From the NCBI GenBank assembly GCA_948479395.1, contig CAOLUI010000013.1, forward strand, positions 1-25,973: a DNA stretch of 25,973 nt, written 5' to 3'. This document shows positions 24,939 through 25,973 of the stretch, in pieces. Origin of the DNA: an uncultured Bacilli bacterium (GTDB lineage Bacteria; Bacillota_I; Bacilli_A; RF39; UBA660). The notes under the pieces are model-generated. The model worked only from the letters and a program-made list of their open reading frames with translations. It made no database searches and was not told where the DNA came from. How positions within the stretch are numbered: the first letter of the stretch is position 1; the number at the start of each line of letters is the position of its first letter. The translations under genes were made by a program, and so were the position numbers.

Positions 24939-25361
24939 CTATATATTTTTATTTTTTTCCGTATCGCTAATTAATACTTCTTTTAATGTCTTTTTATTTT
25001 GATTTTTCCATTCTATCAACCCATTTGCATTTCTTCCCAATATCATTGCTGCCGCAGTTGAAGGAGAAGAAAATAAATAATCTTTTATAAATACACCATC
25101 CGAATTAACTATATTCGCTTCTCTTAAAAATTCCCATTTTCTTTTTAAAGATTTGGAACTAGCTTTTTTAAAAGTTATACTACTTTGGGAGCCTTTAATA
25201 ACTACAAATCCTTCATTAGTAAATTTCCCTTCAGCATTCAATCCCACAGATTTTATAAAATAATTATAATCAGTTTGAAATTCATTTTCAACCAATTTTT
25301 CAAACGCTTTATATCCTAATGTATTTGTAATCATTTTAATATAATAGGCAAACTCATCCAT
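24939..25361 (-). CDS. DUF4357 domain, C-terminal half of split gene
   Basis: A 140-residue ORF. Its C-terminal half has the DUF4357 core: F-I-K-D-Y-L-F-SSPSTAAAMILGRNANG and LIEWKNQN. The N-terminal part (GYKAFEKLVENEF) is the linker that normally follows the nuclease domain. The ATG at 25361 has no ribosome site and is simply an internal Met of the intact gene, so independent expression is doubtful. It shares clear similarity with the decayed fragment at 21185-21395. Confidence 0.5.
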   Translation of the reverse strand: MDEFAYYIKMITNTLGYKAFEKLVENEFQTDYNYFIKSVGLNAEGKFTNEGFVVIKGSQSSITFKKASSKSLKRKWEFLREANIVNSDGVFIKDYLFSSPSTAAAMILGRNANGLIEWKNQNKKTLKEVLISDTEKNKNI

Positions 25362-25379
25362 TGCCGCTTCATCCGATTC

Positions 25380-25784
25380 CTAGATACTAGATTTTGTAGG
25401 GATGATACTATTTTTTATAGAATATCTATCAGCTAATATAGCTAAACCATAAAAATAATTTTCTAAATGCTTAACATGTGCTTTATTTAGATTATTATCT
25501 TTTTTAACAAAAACTAATGCTTCATTCCAAGTGTCCTCAGACATATGTTGCAAAAGTCTATCAAACACATTTTCAGCCTCACCAATGTATACAGAGCTAT
25601 TATTATCACTTTTATTAAATAAAAAGTAAAGACCAGTATTTTTCAATTCTTTTCTTTCTTTACTTTCTTTGATTTTAGTTTTTGGAATTTTAATACCTAT
25701 TCCATCCCAATTTGAAATATTGCAAATTATTCTATCGTTAGGATTACCATCTAAAAGAAACAATTCTATTGTTTTTTTATACAT
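25380..25784 (-). CDS. GIY-YIG nuclease domain, N-terminal half of split gene
   Basis: A 134-residue product. The ATG at 25784 follows GGTGAT; upstream codons to 25856 lack a site. The GIY-YIG fold is recognisable as TGLYFLF (the GIY motif as GLY) and VYIGEAENVFDRLLQH (YIG, then Arg). The conserved Glu is in VKHLENYFYG. The domain cuts DNA in homing endonucleases, repair (UvrC) and some restriction enzymes; the role of this architecture is unknown. It ends at an early TAG that removes DUF4357. A possible promoter TATAAT lies about 30 bases upstream together with the palindrome CAAACT AAAA AGTTTG (25824-25839). Confidence 0.65.
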   Translation of the reverse strand: MYKKTIELFLLDGNPNDRIICNISNWDGIGIKIPKTKIKESKERKELKNTGLYFLFNKSDNNSSVYIGEAENVFDRLLQHMSEDTWNEALVFVKKDNNLNKAHVKHLENYFYGLAILADRYSIKNSIIPTKSSI

Positions 25785-25871
25785 ATGATCACCGCATTTC
25801 AAAAAATTATAATTATATTTAAACAAACTAAAAAGTTTGATTAATTCAACTGGCACCAGATTGATAGGAAA

Positions 25872-25890
25872 CTCGAACTTTTTATTCGAG
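25872..25890. repeat. Inverted repeat upstream of the GIY-YIG gene
   Basis: CTCGAA and TTCGAG form a perfect six-base hairpin with a seven-base loop. It is not followed by a U-run on either strand. It lies about 90 bases upstream of the nuclease start, in an interval where no gene is seen. Confidence 0.4.
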
Positions 25891-25973
25891 AGTAATAAAT
25901 ATTAACTAGAAGTACCGTTGAAGTTGTCAACCAAAAGTAGACACTAAAAAAGTATTATTGAAAACCTAGTTGG

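Larger units (their letters stand above)
24939..25784 (-). pseudogene. GIY-YIG nuclease-DUF4357 gene interrupted by an in-frame TAG
   Basis: The two ORFs described separately below are one gene. After IIPTKSSI comes TAG (25380-25382), and the same frame continues without shift as ESDEAAMDEFAYYIKM. Full-length relatives normally read SxISExDxAxMDEF here, so the stop replaces a residue that is usually Ser; TCG to TAG is one base. The complete product would be 281 positions, normal for this nuclease-DUF4357 architecture. A nonsense mutation is the simplest reading. TAG is used as a real stop elsewhere in the window, so recoding is unlikely. Confidence 0.8.

Noticed and set aside
25380..25382. 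TAG read as an amino acid (recoded stop)
   Set aside because: TAG is the natural stop of the helicase, ligase and DUF1307 lipoprotein genes in this window, so reassignment is unlikely.

Overview
This window looks like chromosomal DNA from a very AT-rich, low-GC Gram-positive relative (Bacilli / Mollicutes-like, perhaps an uncultured gut lineage). The placement is inferred from gene families, strong AGGAGG-type ribosome sites and base composition, not from a marker gene. The standard bacterial code is used: Trp is TGG, and TGA, TAA and TAG all end genes. That argues against Mycoplasma-type code 4.

Layout. Positions 1-125 (-) hold the start of an exported protein gene; its promoter has ten consecutive G residues between -35 and -10. 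Next is a (-) block: a small anchored protein, a two-solute-binding-domain GGDEF protein and a YihY/BrkB membrane protein (3684 to 311). Upstream of it, a DNA maintenance operon runs PcrA/UvrD helicase, nucleotidyltransferase, NAD-dependent ligase LigA (8775 to 3768, ending in a hairpin terminator). Then comes a three-gene set of unrecognised helical proteins (11057 to 8849) with its own promoter. A HAD-type nucleotidase gene (+) converges on a PF06541 membrane protein gene, their stop codons overlapping. A lipoprotein with an LppM-like outer domain has a long inner tail made of 42-bp repeats (14008 to 12500), followed by an unrecognised 296-aa protein.

The 15111-17004 (+) operon is DUF2975 membrane protein, small XRE regulator, DUF4173 membrane protein. 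Facing it is a (-) operon of radical SAM DNA modification/repair protein, DUF4130 partner and a strongly divergent GroEL-like chaperonin, coupled by overlapping start and stop codons. This grouping is the most unusual functional association in the window.

From about 20.6 kb to the end the content is accessory: a DUF1307 lipoprotein, a decayed DUF4357 pseudogene (about 21185-21395), a tight four-gene operon (DUF7832-like, PPC/DUF296 and two unknowns), a gene-poor 616-bp AT-rich stretch, a phage-type small protein gene, and a GIY-YIG/DUF4357 gene split by one in-frame TAG. The two DUF4357 copies lie in the same orientation on either side of the accessory block, which suggests duplication followed by decay. 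No tRNA, rRNA or CRISPR array was seen.
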